Below are positions 35,073-44,987 of a stretch of DNA of 64,000 bases, piece by piece. The translations under genes were made by a program, and so were the position numbers. The notes under the pieces are model-generated. The model did no database searches. It was not told the DNA's origin and saw only the letters and a list, made by a program, of their open reading frames with translations. The number at the start of each line of letters is the position of its first letter. Position 1 is the stretch's first letter. The stretch covers positions 21,065 through 85,064 of the forward strand of contig NZ_JBEBMH010000025.1 in the NCBI RefSeq assembly GCF_040081985.1, read 5' to 3'. This stretch comes from Kumtagia yinganensis (GTDB lineage Bacteria; Pseudomonadota; Alphaproteobacteria; Rhizobiales; Rhizobiaceae).

Positions 35073-35511
35073 CCGAAGGTACCCGACCAGCCCTCGAGTC
35101 GACCGCCTTCAGCGACCGCGTCAAGTTCCTAAAATGTAACGATTTCATGGCGTTGACACGTCAGCGGCAGGAGGAGACGCGCCTTGCCCCGACGCTAGCC
35201 GCCCGCGGACGCCCCGCAATGGCGCCTCAGCGTGCCTGGGACTGCCGGGCGCGACCCTCTGCGGGCAATGAGCTTGACGCGACCGGGCTCGTTTGGGCGG
35301 CTGCCGCTTCCCCTTTGGTTGAAGGTTGCGTGCCGAGGCCTGCTCATCGGCCAGTCCTCAAACTGTTCTTGCTGAAGTCCCAAATCCGGCGACCTCCGGC
35401 CACACCCACCGAATCCGCTTGCAACGGTCCGGCCGCAATGGCTAATATTATCTGCTAGTATTAGTTCCATTAGTTATCCGGAAAACCGGCATCTGTGGGA
35501 GGATGAATAAG
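35073..35511 (+). other. Intergenic region before CUT2 system 2
   Basis: About 440 bp with no credible gene; open frames here have no family resemblance. It ends in an AT-rich block that contains the promoter and inverted repeat listed separately. Confidence 0.5.
35419..35464 (+). promoter_or_regulatory. Promoter with inverted-repeat operator, CUT2 system 2
   Basis: TTGCAA (35419-35424) is followed after 18 nt by TAATAT (35443-35448). An inverted repeat, CTAATATTA (35442-35450) and TAGTATTAG (35456-35464) with a 5-nt centre and 8 of 9 positions paired, covers the -10 element. This is a typical repressor position. Confidence 0.5.
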
Positions 35512-36591
35512 ATGAAACGGAAACTATTGACGTGCGTAAGCGCCGCCGCGCTGCTTCTGGCCTGCACTGGCGGGGGGCTGGCGCAAGGCATCGAGAAGGC
35601 GGTCGGCGGCTACAGCTTCGGCGATGCCGCGAAGGAAAACGGGGCGACCAAGGACTTTCATTCGAAGGACGGCAAGCTGACCTTCGCCATCGTCACGCAT
35701 ACGGCCGGCAACGGCTTCTTCGATCCCGTCTATGTCGGCGCTACCGTCGCCGCCAATCTCATCGGCGCCAACATCCTGCTGCTCGGCTCGGAATCGCCGA
35801 CCGACGATCCGGCGCGCGAACTCGAAATCCTGAACCAGATCATCCAGGACCCTTCGATCGACGGCATCATCATGACGACGCCGCAGGCGGGCGCCTATGA
35901 CGACATCGTCCGCACCGCGGAGAAGAACGGCATCCCGATCGCGACGACCAATTCCTACGATCCCGGCATCCTGAACCGCAACGGCATCAGCCACACCGGA
36001 CAGGACGCTTCGGCCGCCGCGATCGCCGGCGAGGCGCTGGTGGCGTGCCTGGCGGACAAGAAGGTCGAAGGCGGCTCCATCGTGCTGCCGAACGACACGG
36101 CGATGGGCAATATCGAAGTCAACAACCGCGTCACTGCCGCCTACAACGCCATCGTCAAGAGCCTCACTGCGGCCGGTAAGCTCGACAAGTTCAAGGTCGA
36201 CGCGGGTTCGGAAGGCGTCGGCGTCACCGCCGACATGAACGATCCCGTCAACTCGATCGTCTCGCTGTTCGAGTCGCGTGGCGACGTTGTTGGGGCCTTT
36301 GCCGCCAACAACGTCTTCACGCCGGCTCTGGCAAAAGCGGTCGCACAGACCGGCATGACGGGCAAGATCTGCGCCTACGGGTTCGATCTCGGCCCGGCCC
36401 AGCAGGAGGCGCTCGCGTCCGGCGACCTGACCGGCGCGCTTGGCCAGCAGCCCTTCCTCCAGGGCTTCTGGCCCGTCATGCAGCTCTGGCTGCAGATCGA
36501 TCGCGGCATTTCGGCTGCAAATCTCGATACGCGTGCTCAGCTTGTGACGAAGGACACGGTCGGAAGCGTAGGCAAGCGCTTCGAGAATTGA
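35512..36591 (+). CDS. CUT2 ABC transporter substrate-binding protein, system 2
   Basis: This is a periplasmic-binding protein of the ribose class (359 aa from this start). GGGAGG (35497-35502) abuts ATG 35503 but lies 9 nt before ATG 35512, so I prefer the second. The N-terminus (KRKLLTCVSAAALLLACTG) is a signal sequence; LLACTG resembles a lipobox, so a lipoprotein is possible, although cleavage after GLAQ is as likely. The mature part shows FAIVTHTAGNGFFDPVYVGA, DGIIMTTPQAGAYDDIVRTA and KICAYGFDLGPAQQEAL. It heads the operon with the fused permease and single ATPase. Confidence 0.91.
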   Translation: MKRKLLTCVSAAALLLACTGGGLAQGIEKAVGGYSFGDAAKENGATKDFHSKDGKLTFAIVTHTAGNGFFDPVYVGATVAANLIGANILLLGSESPTDDPARELEILNQIIQDPSIDGIIMTTPQAGAYDDIVRTAEKNGIPIATTNSYDPGILNRNGISHTGQDASAAAIAGEALVACLADKKVEGGSIVLPNDTAMGNIEVNNRVTAAYNAIVKSLTAAGKLDKFKVDAGSEGVGVTADMNDPVNSIVSLFESRGDVVGAFAANNVFTPALAKAVAQTGMTGKICAYGFDLGPAQQEALASGDLTGALGQQPFLQGFWPVMQLWLQIDRGISAANLDTRAQLVTKDTVGSVGKRFEN

Positions 36592-36672
36592 TTCGGCGTC
36601 TATCGTTTCGAAGCGCACCATGAGCGGCGGGGTCGAAACCCCGCCGCCTCCATCTCAAAGAGACGCCCTCGC

Positions 36673-38940
36673 ATGTTAATGTCCGCTGAAGCTGCCGCTC
36701 CGCGGCTGAGCCGCGCACCGATGCAGCTTGCCGGCGGGTGGGAACTCAGCCTGCTCGTGCTGATGGCGCTGCTCTATCTCGTGGGGGCGGCCCTCAACCC
36801 GGCATTCTTCGGCAGCGCGGACGCGTTGCACGCCGTGCTGCGCGATACCGCCCGCTATGGCGTGATGGCCGTCGGGATGACGTTCGTCATCGTCAACAAG
36901 GATCTCGATCTCTCTGTCGGCTCGACCTACGGGCTGACCGGCGTCGTCTTCGCGATCATCTTCTCGCCCACGCATTTCGGCCTCGGCCTCGGCGAGGCGC
37001 TGATTGGATGCCTGTTGCTTGGAACCTTCATCGGCCTGCTCAACGGCGCGCTCGTCACGATCCTCAAGGTGCCAGCCTTCATCGCGACGCTGACCACCCT
37101 GCTGATCGGGCGCGGCATGGTGTTGGGCCTTACCGGCGGCAAGAACATCGCCTTTGCGCCGAAAGCCAGCGAGTACCCGGCGCTGTTCCAGATGGGCGAG
37201 ACCAACGCGCTCGGCTTCAACAACCAGATCGTCATCTTCTTCGCCGTGGCCGCCATCGGCTCGCTGGTGTTGGCCAAGACGCGATGGGGCTACGAGACGG
37301 CGGCCACCGGCGGTAACGAGCAGGCGGCAAGCTACGCCGGCATAAACACGACCTGGGTGCGCATTCGCGCCTATCTCATCTCTTCCTATTGCGCCACGCT
37401 GGCCGGCCTGATGGCCATCTTCCAGGACAAGGGCGTCACCGCCCAGTACGGCCTGAATGCCGAACTCATCGTCATCGCGTCGGTCATCATCGGGGGCGCT
37501 TCGATCCTTGGCGGCCGCGGCCGCGTCATCGGCTCTTGCCTCGGCGCGCTGCTCACCGTGCTGATCAACAAAGTGCTGCGCGAAGGCTGGCCGGTGACGC
37601 GCACCGTCAGGATCGGGGACGTCGAGACCCAGGTGAACGCCGTGGCGCAGTTGCCGGCGGGCGCCGTGCCGGCGTTTATCGGCCTGTTGCTGCTCGTCGC
37701 CGTGCTGATCGAGCCGCAGATCGTCCGCAAGCGGGTGCCGCAGCGGCTGTGGGCGCGTCTGCGCGGCATGCCCCCGCCGCCGCTTCCCGACAGCGGCGGC
37801 GTCGCCATAGAGGGCGTCCAGACCAAGGGCGCAATGGGCAGCGACAAGGCGCTGGCGGCCAAGGGCATCTGGAAATTCATGGCGCGGCGCGACGCCTTCG
37901 CGATCCTGCTGGCCGTCGCGCTCTGGTTCGTCGGACTGTCGCTCCGCCCCGATTATTGGTGGCATCTCCAGAACAGCTTCGCCGTCCTGCTCAACTATAC
38001 CGAAGTGGCGATGCTGGCGATCGGGATGACCTATGTCATCGCCAATGGCGACATCGACCTCTCGGTAGGCGCCGTGCTGGCGCTGGCGGCCGCGGCGACC
38101 GCGTACTGCCTCAAGGTGCTTGGTCTCGATCCGGTTCCTGCCATCGTCCTCGGCTTGCTGGTGGGCAGCGCCGCGGGCGTCATCAACGCCGTGCTGACGG
38201 TAGGCTTCGGCCTTTCCGCCTTCATCGCGACGCTCGGCATGTTCTACATCGCGCGCGGGCTTGCGGCGTGGATCGTGGCCGGGCAGCAATTGACAGGATT
38301 TCCCGAAGGCTTCAACCTCATCGGACGCAAGCTCACCGACATCTTCCAGTATCTCGGCCTGGAAATCCCCCCTGGCATTCTCAGCGCCATAAGCCAGGCG
38401 GTGAGCATCCAGACGATCTGGATGTTCCTGATCGCGATCGTCGCCGGCGTGATCCTGGCCCGTACCCCGTTTGGCCAGAAAATCTACGCCACCGGCGGCA
38501 ATCGCCGCGCCGCCGAATATGCCGGCATCGACACGAAGCGCGTGCGTTTTATGTCGTTGGCGTTTTCGGGCGTCTGCGCGGCAATGGCTGGTGTGATCTA
38601 CGTCGCCTTCTACAGAAGCTTCAACCCGACGGCCGGGCAGTTCCGCGAACTGGATGCGATAGCCGCCGTCATCATCGGCGGCGGCTCGATCTTCGGCGGC
38701 TACGGCAGCGTGCTCGGTTCCCTGGCGGGCGCCGCCGTGATCACGCTGATCCGCTCGCTGCTGTCGCTTCAGATCATCACCGGACCCGGCACGTCGTTCG
38801 TCATGCCACAGCACTGGGTAAATGTGTTTATCGGCCTGATCCTGATCTGCGCGGTGCTCGCCGATATCTGGATCCGGCAGCAGGGAATTATCGCCGAGTG
38901 GAGCAAACGGCTCGGCTTTGGCAGACGACGGGAGGTGTGA
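36673..38940 (+). CDS. Fused double CUT2 permease (two RbsC-type domains in one 755-aa chain), system 2
   Basis: Two complete ribose-type permease domains are joined head to tail. Domain 1 (about 15-345) has MAVGMTFVIVNKDLDLSVGS, FIATLTTLLIGRGMVLGLTGG and IGGASILGGRGRVIGS. Domain 2 (about 400-745) has LAIGMTYVIANGDIDLSVGA, FIATLGMFYIARGLAAWIV, FGQKIYATGGNRRAAEYAG and IGGGSIFGGYGSVLGS. A polar, charged linker of about 55 residues (RLRGMPPPPLPDSGG to ALAAKGIWKFMARRD) separates them. The frame is continuous with no sign of error. An alternative ATG lies at 36679. Fusion fixes a 1:1 heterodimer; the next gene encodes a single ATPase domain that must act as a homodimer. Confidence 0.92.
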   Translation: MLMSAEAAAPRLSRAPMQLAGGWELSLLVLMALLYLVGAALNPAFFGSADALHAVLRDTARYGVMAVGMTFVIVNKDLDLSVGSTYGLTGVVFAIIFSPTHFGLGLGEALIGCLLLGTFIGLLNGALVTILKVPAFIATLTTLLIGRGMVLGLTGGKNIAFAPKASEYPALFQMGETNALGFNNQIVIFFAVAAIGSLVLAKTRWGYETAATGGNEQAASYAGINTTWVRIRAYLISSYCATLAGLMAIFQDKGVTAQYGLNAELIVIASVIIGGASILGGRGRVIGSCLGALLTVLINKVLREGWPVTRTVRIGDVETQVNAVAQLPAGAVPAFIGLLLLVAVLIEPQIVRKRVPQRLWARLRGMPPPPLPDSGGVAIEGVQTKGAMGSDKALAAKGIWKFMARRDAFAILLAVALWFVGLSLRPDYWWHLQNSFAVLLNYTEVAMLAIGMTYVIANGDIDLSVGAVLALAAAATAYCLKVLGLDPVPAIVLGLLVGSAAGVINAVLTVGFGLSAFIATLGMFYIARGLAAWIVAGQQLTGFPEGFNLIGRKLTDIFQYLGLEIPPGILSAISQAVSIQTIWMFLIAIVAGVILARTPFGQKIYATGGNRRAAEYAGIDTKRVRFMSLAFSGVCAAMAGVIYVAFYRSFNPTAGQFRELDAIAAVIIGGGSIFGGYGSVLGSLAGAAVITLIRSLLSLQIITGPGTSFVMPQHWVNVFIGLILICAVLADIWIRQQGIIAEWSKRLGFGRRREV

Positions 38941-38943
38941 GAG

Positions 38944-39771
38944 ATGCACAACGTGGCCCTGCCGTTGGAAGCTCCTGCGGAGTTTCTCATTGAAATGAAA
39001 GCCATCTCCAAGGCCTTCGGAGCCGTACAGGCGCTCAAGGAGGTCGGCTTCGTGTTGCGGCCCGGCGAAATCCTCGGGCTGGTCGGCGACAATTCCGCCG
39101 GCAAGTCGACGCTCATGAAGGTCCTGACCGGAGCCTATCACCGCGACAGCGGCGAGGTGCTGGTCGCCGGGCATCCCACCAACTTCCGCAATCCGCACCA
39201 GAGCCGCGAGATCGGCATCGAGATGATCTACCAGGACTTCGCGCTGTGCGGAAACATGGACGTGGCGCAGAACATCTTCCTCGGCCGTTGGCCGCAAAAG
39301 GGTCCGTTCGTCGACCGGGCACGCATGTACGACGAGGCGGCCGGGGTGCTGCGCCGTCTGAACGTCAACGTCAATTCCGTATTCCAGAAGGTTGAAAGCC
39401 TGTCGGGCGGCCGCCAGCAATCGGTCGCCATCGCCCGCGCCATATCCTTCGATCCCAGAGTGGTGATCCTCGACGAACCGACCGCCAACCTCTCGCATGT
39501 CGCCACGGAGACCTTGCTCAAGACCATGCTGGAACTCAAGGCGCAGGGCGTGGCGCAAGTCATCATCTCGCACCGGCTGACCGACATCTTCGAGGTTGGC
39601 GACCGGGTCATGGCGCTCAAGCGCGGCGAAAATGTCGGAGACCGCTATATCCGTCACACGACCGAGCAGGAAATCCTCGAACTGATGATCGCCGGCACCG
39701 CCGCCAACGCGCTGACAGCCGATCAGGCGCTTGCGGCCTCAAGGCAGGGCGCTCCGCCCGGTCTCGACTGA
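38944..39771 (+). CDS. CUT2 ABC transporter single-domain ATPase, system 2
   Basis: This 275-aa ATPase has only one nucleotide-binding domain, against two in RbsA. ATG 38944 follows GGGAGG and lies 3 nt after the permease stop. Walker A is GDNSAGKST, with Ser where Gly is usual; the Q-loop is YQDFALCGNMD; the signature is LSGGRQQSV; and Walker B is VILDEPTANLS, followed by ISHRLTD. It is closely similar in layout to the ATPase of system 3. A homodimer would drive the fused permease encoded just upstream. Confidence 0.93.
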   Translation: MHNVALPLEAPAEFLIEMKAISKAFGAVQALKEVGFVLRPGEILGLVGDNSAGKSTLMKVLTGAYHRDSGEVLVAGHPTNFRNPHQSREIGIEMIYQDFALCGNMDVAQNIFLGRWPQKGPFVDRARMYDEAAGVLRRLNVNVNSVFQKVESLSGGRQQSVAIARAISFDPRVVILDEPTANLSHVATETLLKTMLELKAQGVAQVIISHRLTDIFEVGDRVMALKRGENVGDRYIRHTTEQEILELMIAGTAANALTADQALAASRQGAPPGLD

Positions 39772-39779
39772 GCGTCTCC

Positions 39780-40781
39780 TCAACCGTCCGACTCGCGGTT
39801 GGCCCGAATCCGGTCGAACGCCACGGCGATTACGATGAAGCTGCCAACAAAAATACCCTGCCAGAAGGTGCTTATGCCGAGCAGGATCAGGCTGTTGCGG
39901 ATCACCTCGATCAGCGCCGCGCCGACAACCGAGCCGAACACCGTACCCGCCCCGCCCATCAGATTGGCGCCGCCGATGACGGTGGCGGCGATCACGCCGA
40001 GTTCCATCGACTGACCCAGGTTCGTGGTGACGCCCCCTAGCCAGCCGGCCTCGAGTATGCCGGCGATGCCCGCCATCAGCGAGGAGAATATGAACACGCT
40101 GACCTTCAGCCGGCGCACGCCGATACCGGTGAGCACCGCCGCCTTCTCGTTGCTGCCGATCGCAAAGACGTGGCAACCCCAGCGGGTCCATTTGAGCATC
40201 AGCGCCGTCACGACCGCGAGCAGCGCCAGCACGATCACCGGGTTGGCGATACCGAATGTCGAGCCGCCGCCCAACCAGAACAGCAGTTTTTCGTCGGGTC
40301 CGAACTGGAAGATCATCTTGTTCTGGGACAGCACCATCGCCGTCCCCCGCCCGACCGAGAGCATGCCGAGCGTCACGACGAAGGACGGTATCCGGACATA
40401 GGCGATCAGGACACCGTTGATGGTTCCGACGACCAGCGATGCGGCAAGTGCCGTGGCGCAGCCGAGCCAGAGCGGATGGCCGGCATTCATGGTGATCGCC
40501 AGCACCATCGCCGACAGGCAGAGCACGGAGCCCACCGACAGGTCGATGCCGCCGGAGATGATCACCACCGTCATGCCGAGAGCCATGATGCCGACAAAGG
40601 CGAAATTGCGCGTGACGTTGAAGAGGTTCTGCGGCGTGGCGAACGTGTCCGTGAGCGCGGTAAGCGCCAGGCAGGCGAGCACGGCCGCGATGAACACCCA
40701 GAACGCCTGCTGGCCGAGCATCCTGCTGAGCAGGCCATGACTGCGCTGCCCTATTGCGTCTTCGATGCCGCTTGCCGCCAT
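39780..40781 (-). CDS. CUT2 ABC transporter permease (RbsC type), system 3
   Basis: This is a 333-aa multi-pass inner-membrane protein. I start at ATG 40781 (MAASGIEDAIGQRSHGLLSR); an upstream start at 40895 would add 38 Arg/Ser-rich residues that overlap the ATPase gene. Motifs are IMALGMTVVIISGGIDLSVGS, SFVVTLGMLSVGRGTAMVL, WGCHVFAIGSNEKAAVLTGI and IGGANLMGGAGTVFGS. It lies 25 nt downstream of its ATPase gene on the same strand and converges with system 2 (8-bp gap). The single permease presumably homodimerises. Confidence 0.93.
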   Translation of the reverse strand: MAASGIEDAIGQRSHGLLSRMLGQQAFWVFIAAVLACLALTALTDTFATPQNLFNVTRNFAFVGIMALGMTVVIISGGIDLSVGSVLCLSAMVLAITMNAGHPLWLGCATALAASLVVGTINGVLIAYVRIPSFVVTLGMLSVGRGTAMVLSQNKMIFQFGPDEKLLFWLGGGSTFGIANPVIVLALLAVVTALMLKWTRWGCHVFAIGSNEKAAVLTGIGVRRLKVSVFIFSSLMAGIAGILEAGWLGGVTTNLGQSMELGVIAATVIGGANLMGGAGTVFGSVVGAALIEVIRNSLILLGISTFWQGIFVGSFIVIAVAFDRIRANRESDG

Positions 40782-40806
40782 GTGGTCGCCCTGTTGCCTT
40801 TCGGGT

Positions 40807-41547
<741 letters not shown>

Positions 41548-41637
41548 TCCATCCCCTGCTCCCGATCCAGCGCCATGGCATTACGCGGCAAAAAGCGCCC
41601 CGCAGTCAATAGGCTGACCAACCGTATTTATCAGTCT

Positions 41638-41702
41638 AATTAGCGATATCTAGTAATTTGAAGGCCAATATCTTGACGATGGGTTCGAGCTACGCGTAGA
41701 GT
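41638..41702 (+). promoter_or_regulatory. Promoter and operator-like motif, CUT2 system 3 binding protein
   Basis: AATTAGCGATATCTA (41638-41652) is the near-identical counterpart of the motif at 28947-28962. Downstream, TTGACG (41673-41678) and TAGAGT (41697-41702) are spaced 18 nt apart as a possible promoter for the gene at 41778. The region also faces the divergent ATPase gene. Confidence 0.4.
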
Positions 41703-41777
41703 TTTTGCGAGCGGAAGAAACCGCCGGCGGGCGTCGAACGGCGCCCGAGAAAAAGGGAAAAAAGCGAGGGAACAGCG

Positions 41778-42770
41778 ATGAACAGACTGAATACAATTCT
41801 ATTAGCGAGCGCTGCCTGGATCGGGCTCGCCAGCGGCGCTTTTGCCGAGGACAAGACGCTGGCCATCGTGGTCAAGGGTCTCGACAACCCGTTCTTCGAG
41901 CAGATTCATCTCGGCTGCGAGAAGTGGAACGGCGAAAACGCCGCGAGCGGCTACAAGTGCCTCTACACCGGCCCGGCTTCCAGCGCCGACGAGGCCGGCG
42001 AGGTGCAGCTCGTCGAGGATCTGCTTAACCGTCCCGACGTCAAGGCGATCGCGATCTCGCCCTCCAATGCGCCGCTGATGGCCAAGCTGCTCAAGGAGAA
42101 GGCCCCGAAAATCCCGGTCATGACCATCGACGCCGACCTCGGCAAGGACGACGCGGGCCTGCGCAAGACCTATCTCGGCACTGACAACTACCTGATGGGC
42201 GTGAAGTTCGCGGAGCACCTGAAGAAGCTGAAGCCCGAGGGCGGCACGGTATGCCTGCAACTCGGCAACGTCGCCGCCGACAACATCAACCAGCGCGCGG
42301 CCGGAACGCGCGACACGCTGTCGGGCGAGAAGGGCATCGAGCGCCTGACCGGCCAGGGCGGCTGGACGGAAGTCGCCGGCTGCCCGGTCTTCACCAACGA
42401 CCAGTCGGACCTCGCCAACCAGCAGATGGCCGACACCTTCACTGCCAATCCCGATCTGACCGCCTTTATGCTGATCGGCGGCTGGGCGCAGTTCGCGCCG
42501 CAGGCCTATGTCCAGGTAACCGACCAGGTGATGGACAAGCTGAAGGCGAAGTCGCTGGTAATCGTGGCCGGCGACACGCTGCCGCCGCAGATGGAAGCGC
42601 TGAAGGCGGCGCGCAGCCATTCCCAGGTCGGCCAGCGGCCGTTCGAGATGGGCTATCGCGCGCCCTCGGTCATGATCGACCTGATCGACGGCAAGCCCGT
42701 CGAGCCGATCATCTATACCGGGCTCGACGAATGCACCCAGGAAACCGTCGATACCTGCATCGCGAAGTGA
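41778..42770 (+). CDS. CUT2 ABC transporter substrate-binding protein, system 3
   Basis: This is a 330-aa ribose-class periplasmic protein with a clean Sec signal (MNRLNTILLASAAWIGLASG, cleavage near AFAE). ATG 41778 follows GAGGGAA. The family layout is clear: AIVVKGLDNPFFEQIHLGCE, NRPDVKAIAISPSNAPLMA, GTDNYLMGVKFAEHLK, FMLIGGWAQFAPQAY and GQRPFEMGYRAPSVM. The C-terminal Cys pair (ECTQETVDTCIAK), together with internal Cys residues, could form periplasmic disulfides. It is divergent from its ATPase and permease genes. A strong hairpin follows the stop. Confidence 0.93.
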   Translation: MNRLNTILLASAAWIGLASGAFAEDKTLAIVVKGLDNPFFEQIHLGCEKWNGENAASGYKCLYTGPASSADEAGEVQLVEDLLNRPDVKAIAISPSNAPLMAKLLKEKAPKIPVMTIDADLGKDDAGLRKTYLGTDNYLMGVKFAEHLKKLKPEGGTVCLQLGNVAADNINQRAAGTRDTLSGEKGIERLTGQGGWTEVAGCPVFTNDQSDLANQQMADTFTANPDLTAFMLIGGWAQFAPQAYVQVTDQVMDKLKAKSLVIVAGDTLPPQMEALKAARSHSQVGQRPFEMGYRAPSVMIDLIDGKPVEPIIYTGLDECTQETVDTCIAK

Positions 42771-42777
42771 TTCCAGC

Positions 42778-42810
42778 GTCGCTCCCGGCCGCGCCGCGGC
42801 CGGGAGCGAC
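42778..42810 (+). terminator. Perfect 15-bp hairpin after the system 3 binding-protein gene
   Basis: The arms 42778-42792 and 42796-42810 are exact reverse complements (15 bp, GC-rich) around a 3-nt loop, starting 8 nt after the stop. There is no T tract. It probably stabilises the binding-protein mRNA 3' end and attenuates read-through into the aldo/keto reductase gene. Confidence 0.65.
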
Positions 42811-42841
42811 TATCCCAAAAAGCCGGCGAGGTGGAACGCCA

Positions 42842-43687
42842 GTGGCGGAAGAACGATCCGAAACCCTTGCCGTGCACTCGGCCGGAGCGGTCATCCCGAA
42901 AATCGGCCTCGGCACATGGCAACTCAGGGGCGAGCAATGCTCCGAGATCGTCTCGGCGGCGCTGCGGAAGGGCTATGTGCATGTCGACACCGCGCAAGGT
43001 TACGCCAATGAGGAATTCGTCGGCGCCGGGCTGAAAAGCTCCGGCGTGCCGCGCGAAAAAATCTTCATCACCACCAAGGTGCGGCCGGACCGTCTGGCCG
43101 ACGGCGATCTTCAGCGCTCCGTCGACGAAAGCCTCGCAAAGCTCGGCGTGCCTCAGATCGATCTGCTGCTGATCCATTGGCCGAATCCCGCGATCCCGCT
43201 GGAAGGCGCCATCCGCGCCCTGAACGCGGTCAAGCGCGACGGGCGGGCCCGGCATATCGGCCTGTCGAATTTCACCACAGGGCTGCTCGAAGAGGCCTGG
43301 CGCCTGACCTCAGAGCCGTTCGCAGCCGAGCAGATCGAATACCATCCCTATCTCGACCAGACGAAAATGCTGGCCGCGTTGCGCCTGCACGGCATGGCGG
43401 TTATCGCCTATTGCCCGATCGCGCTCGGCAAGGTTGTAGGTGATCCCTCAATCGAAGCGGTCGCCCGTGCACATGGCCGCACCGCCGCGCAGGCGACGCT
43501 GCGATGGCTTGTCCAGCAGCCCGGCGTCGCGGCTATCCCGAAGACCAGCCACATCGAGCGGTTGGCGGAGAACCTCGGCGTCTTCGACTTCGCGCTCTCC
43601 GACGCCGAGATGGCTCGAATGAGCGCGCTGGCGCGGCCCGGATCGCGCAACGTCAACGAACCGCAATGGGTCGCTGAATGGGACTGA
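42842..43687 (+). CDS. Aldo/keto reductase
   Basis: This 281-aa NAD(P)H-dependent oxidoreductase of the AKR superfamily has the catalytic tetrad in place: Asp49 and Tyr54 (HVDTAQGYANEE), Lys79 (FITTKV) and His112 (LLIHWP). GLGTWQL marks the N-terminus, and IPKTSHIERLAENLGVFDF carries the cofactor-binding Lys-Ser region. GTG 42842 is chosen because a GAGGTGGA Shine-Dalgarno precedes it; the frame is open further upstream within the binding-protein gene. It probably reduces or oxidises the imported sugar or polyol. It is followed by the CUT1 operon 23 nt later. Confidence 0.92.
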   Translation: MAEERSETLAVHSAGAVIPKIGLGTWQLRGEQCSEIVSAALRKGYVHVDTAQGYANEEFVGAGLKSSGVPREKIFITTKVRPDRLADGDLQRSVDESLAKLGVPQIDLLLIHWPNPAIPLEGAIRALNAVKRDGRARHIGLSNFTTGLLEEAWRLTSEPFAAEQIEYHPYLDQTKMLAALRLHGMAVIAYCPIALGKVVGDPSIEAVARAHGRTAAQATLRWLVQQPGVAAIPKTSHIERLAENLGVFDFALSDAEMARMSALARPGSRNVNEPQWVAEWD

Positions 43688-43710
43688 ACGACAAATCGGG
43701 AGGGGAAGCG

Positions 43711-44979
43711 ATGGCCATCAGCAGACGACATTTGCTCAGGACGGGCGCGGCAGCCGCAACCGCGGCGAGCCTGCCGCTGCCGTTCATCGGCAGGACGCTC
43801 GCCGCTTCCGGCAAGATCGTGGCCGGGATGGAGGCGGGCTCGCCCTACGACACCTTCTACAAGAAGCACGCCGCCGAATTCACAAAGGCTTCCGGCTTCG
43901 AAGTCGAGTTCATCTCGATCCCGCACGACAACATCCGCCAGCAATTCGTGCTGGATGCGCTTTCCAGCGCCGGCGGCTTCGACGTCTACATCGCCGATCA
44001 GGTGTGGCTGCCGGAGTTCTACCAGAAGGGTTTTATCAGGGATCTTTCCGGGCACGTGACCGACGCCGACCGCGCCGACTTCGGCAAGACGGCAATAGAG
44101 ACCGTGAGCTACCAGGGCGCGCTGGTGGCCTTGCCGATCATGGTCCACAACTGCGCCATGTACTACCGCACCGACCTGTTCGAGAAGGCCGGCCTCAAGG
44201 CCCCTCCGGCAAGCTGGGACGAATATCTCGATTTCGCCAAGAAAACGGCCCACGGTCCGGCGGGCATCTGGGGCACGCTGATCGCCAGCAAACAGGGCAT
44301 CGAAGCCTCGACCCGGCTTCACTCGTTCTACCAGCAGGCGGGCGGCGATCTCCTAGGAGCGGACGGCAAGCCGACCATCAATTCGGATGCCGGCCGCAAG
44401 GCGCTCGAATTCATGACCAAAATGGTCTTCGACGCCAAGGCCGCCCCGGAGGGCGTGCTGGAACTCGCCGACATGCAAGGCATGTGGCTGGAGGGCAAGC
44501 TCGCCATGGCTCCGGTCTGGCCGTATCTCTATTCGCTCAGCAAGGAGCCGCTCGGCGGCAAGTTTGCCATCGCCACCGCGCCGGGGCTGGTGAACCCTGG
44601 CGGCACCGTCTATTCTTGGGGTTTTGCCGCGGCGAGCGGCGCCAAGAACCCGGACGGCGCGATCGAATTCATCAAATGGGCGACAAGCACCGACATGCTC
44701 TACGGCTTCGGCAAGGAATGGCTGAATCCCGTGCCCCGCGCCTCCTCGATCGACCTCATCGGCAAGGACACCAGTATCGGCGACGACGACAAGGCGGCGA
44801 TTGCGGCCTTCGCCAAATCCGCGGCGGCGGGCAAGAGCATGACCATGGTGCCGCAATATTCGCAGTTGCTCGATATCCTCGGCATCATGAACTCGGGCGT
44901 GATGAGCAAGGCGATGACCATCGACCAGGCGCTGGCCGACGGTCAGTCGCGGGCAGAGGCAGCGATGGCGTCGCCCTGA
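43711..44979 (+). CDS. CUT1-type ABC transporter substrate-binding protein (extracellular family 1)
   Basis: This 422-aa maltose-type binding protein is probably exported by Tat: the N-terminus reads AISRRHLLRTGAAAATAASL, with the twin-arginine motif SRRHLL. ATG 43711 follows GGGAGGGGAAGCG; ATG 43678, which overlaps the reductase stop, lacks these signals. Family features are DVYIADQVWLPEFYQKGFI, YYRTDLFEKAGLKAPPASWD, WLEGKLAMAPVWPY and YSWGFAAASGAKNPDGAIEF. It delivers an unknown sugar to the two permeases that follow. Confidence 0.92.
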   Translation: MAISRRHLLRTGAAAATAASLPLPFIGRTLAASGKIVAGMEAGSPYDTFYKKHAAEFTKASGFEVEFISIPHDNIRQQFVLDALSSAGGFDVYIADQVWLPEFYQKGFIRDLSGHVTDADRADFGKTAIETVSYQGALVALPIMVHNCAMYYRTDLFEKAGLKAPPASWDEYLDFAKKTAHGPAGIWGTLIASKQGIEASTRLHSFYQQAGGDLLGADGKPTINSDAGRKALEFMTKMVFDAKAAPEGVLELADMQGMWLEGKLAMAPVWPYLYSLSKEPLGGKFAIATAPGLVNPGGTVYSWGFAAASGAKNPDGAIEFIKWATSTDMLYGFGKEWLNPVPRASSIDLIGKDTSIGDDDKAAIAAFAKSAAAGKSMTMVPQYSQLLDILGIMNSGVMSKAMTIDQALADGQSRAEAAMASP

Positions 44980-44987
44980 GGGGGGAA

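Noticed and set aside
36676..39657. Minus-strand open frame of 993 codons opposite the fused permease and its ATPase
   Set aside because: His/Arg/Glu-rich low-complexity translation typical of an antisense shadow; the plus strand encodes clear permease and ATPase motifs.
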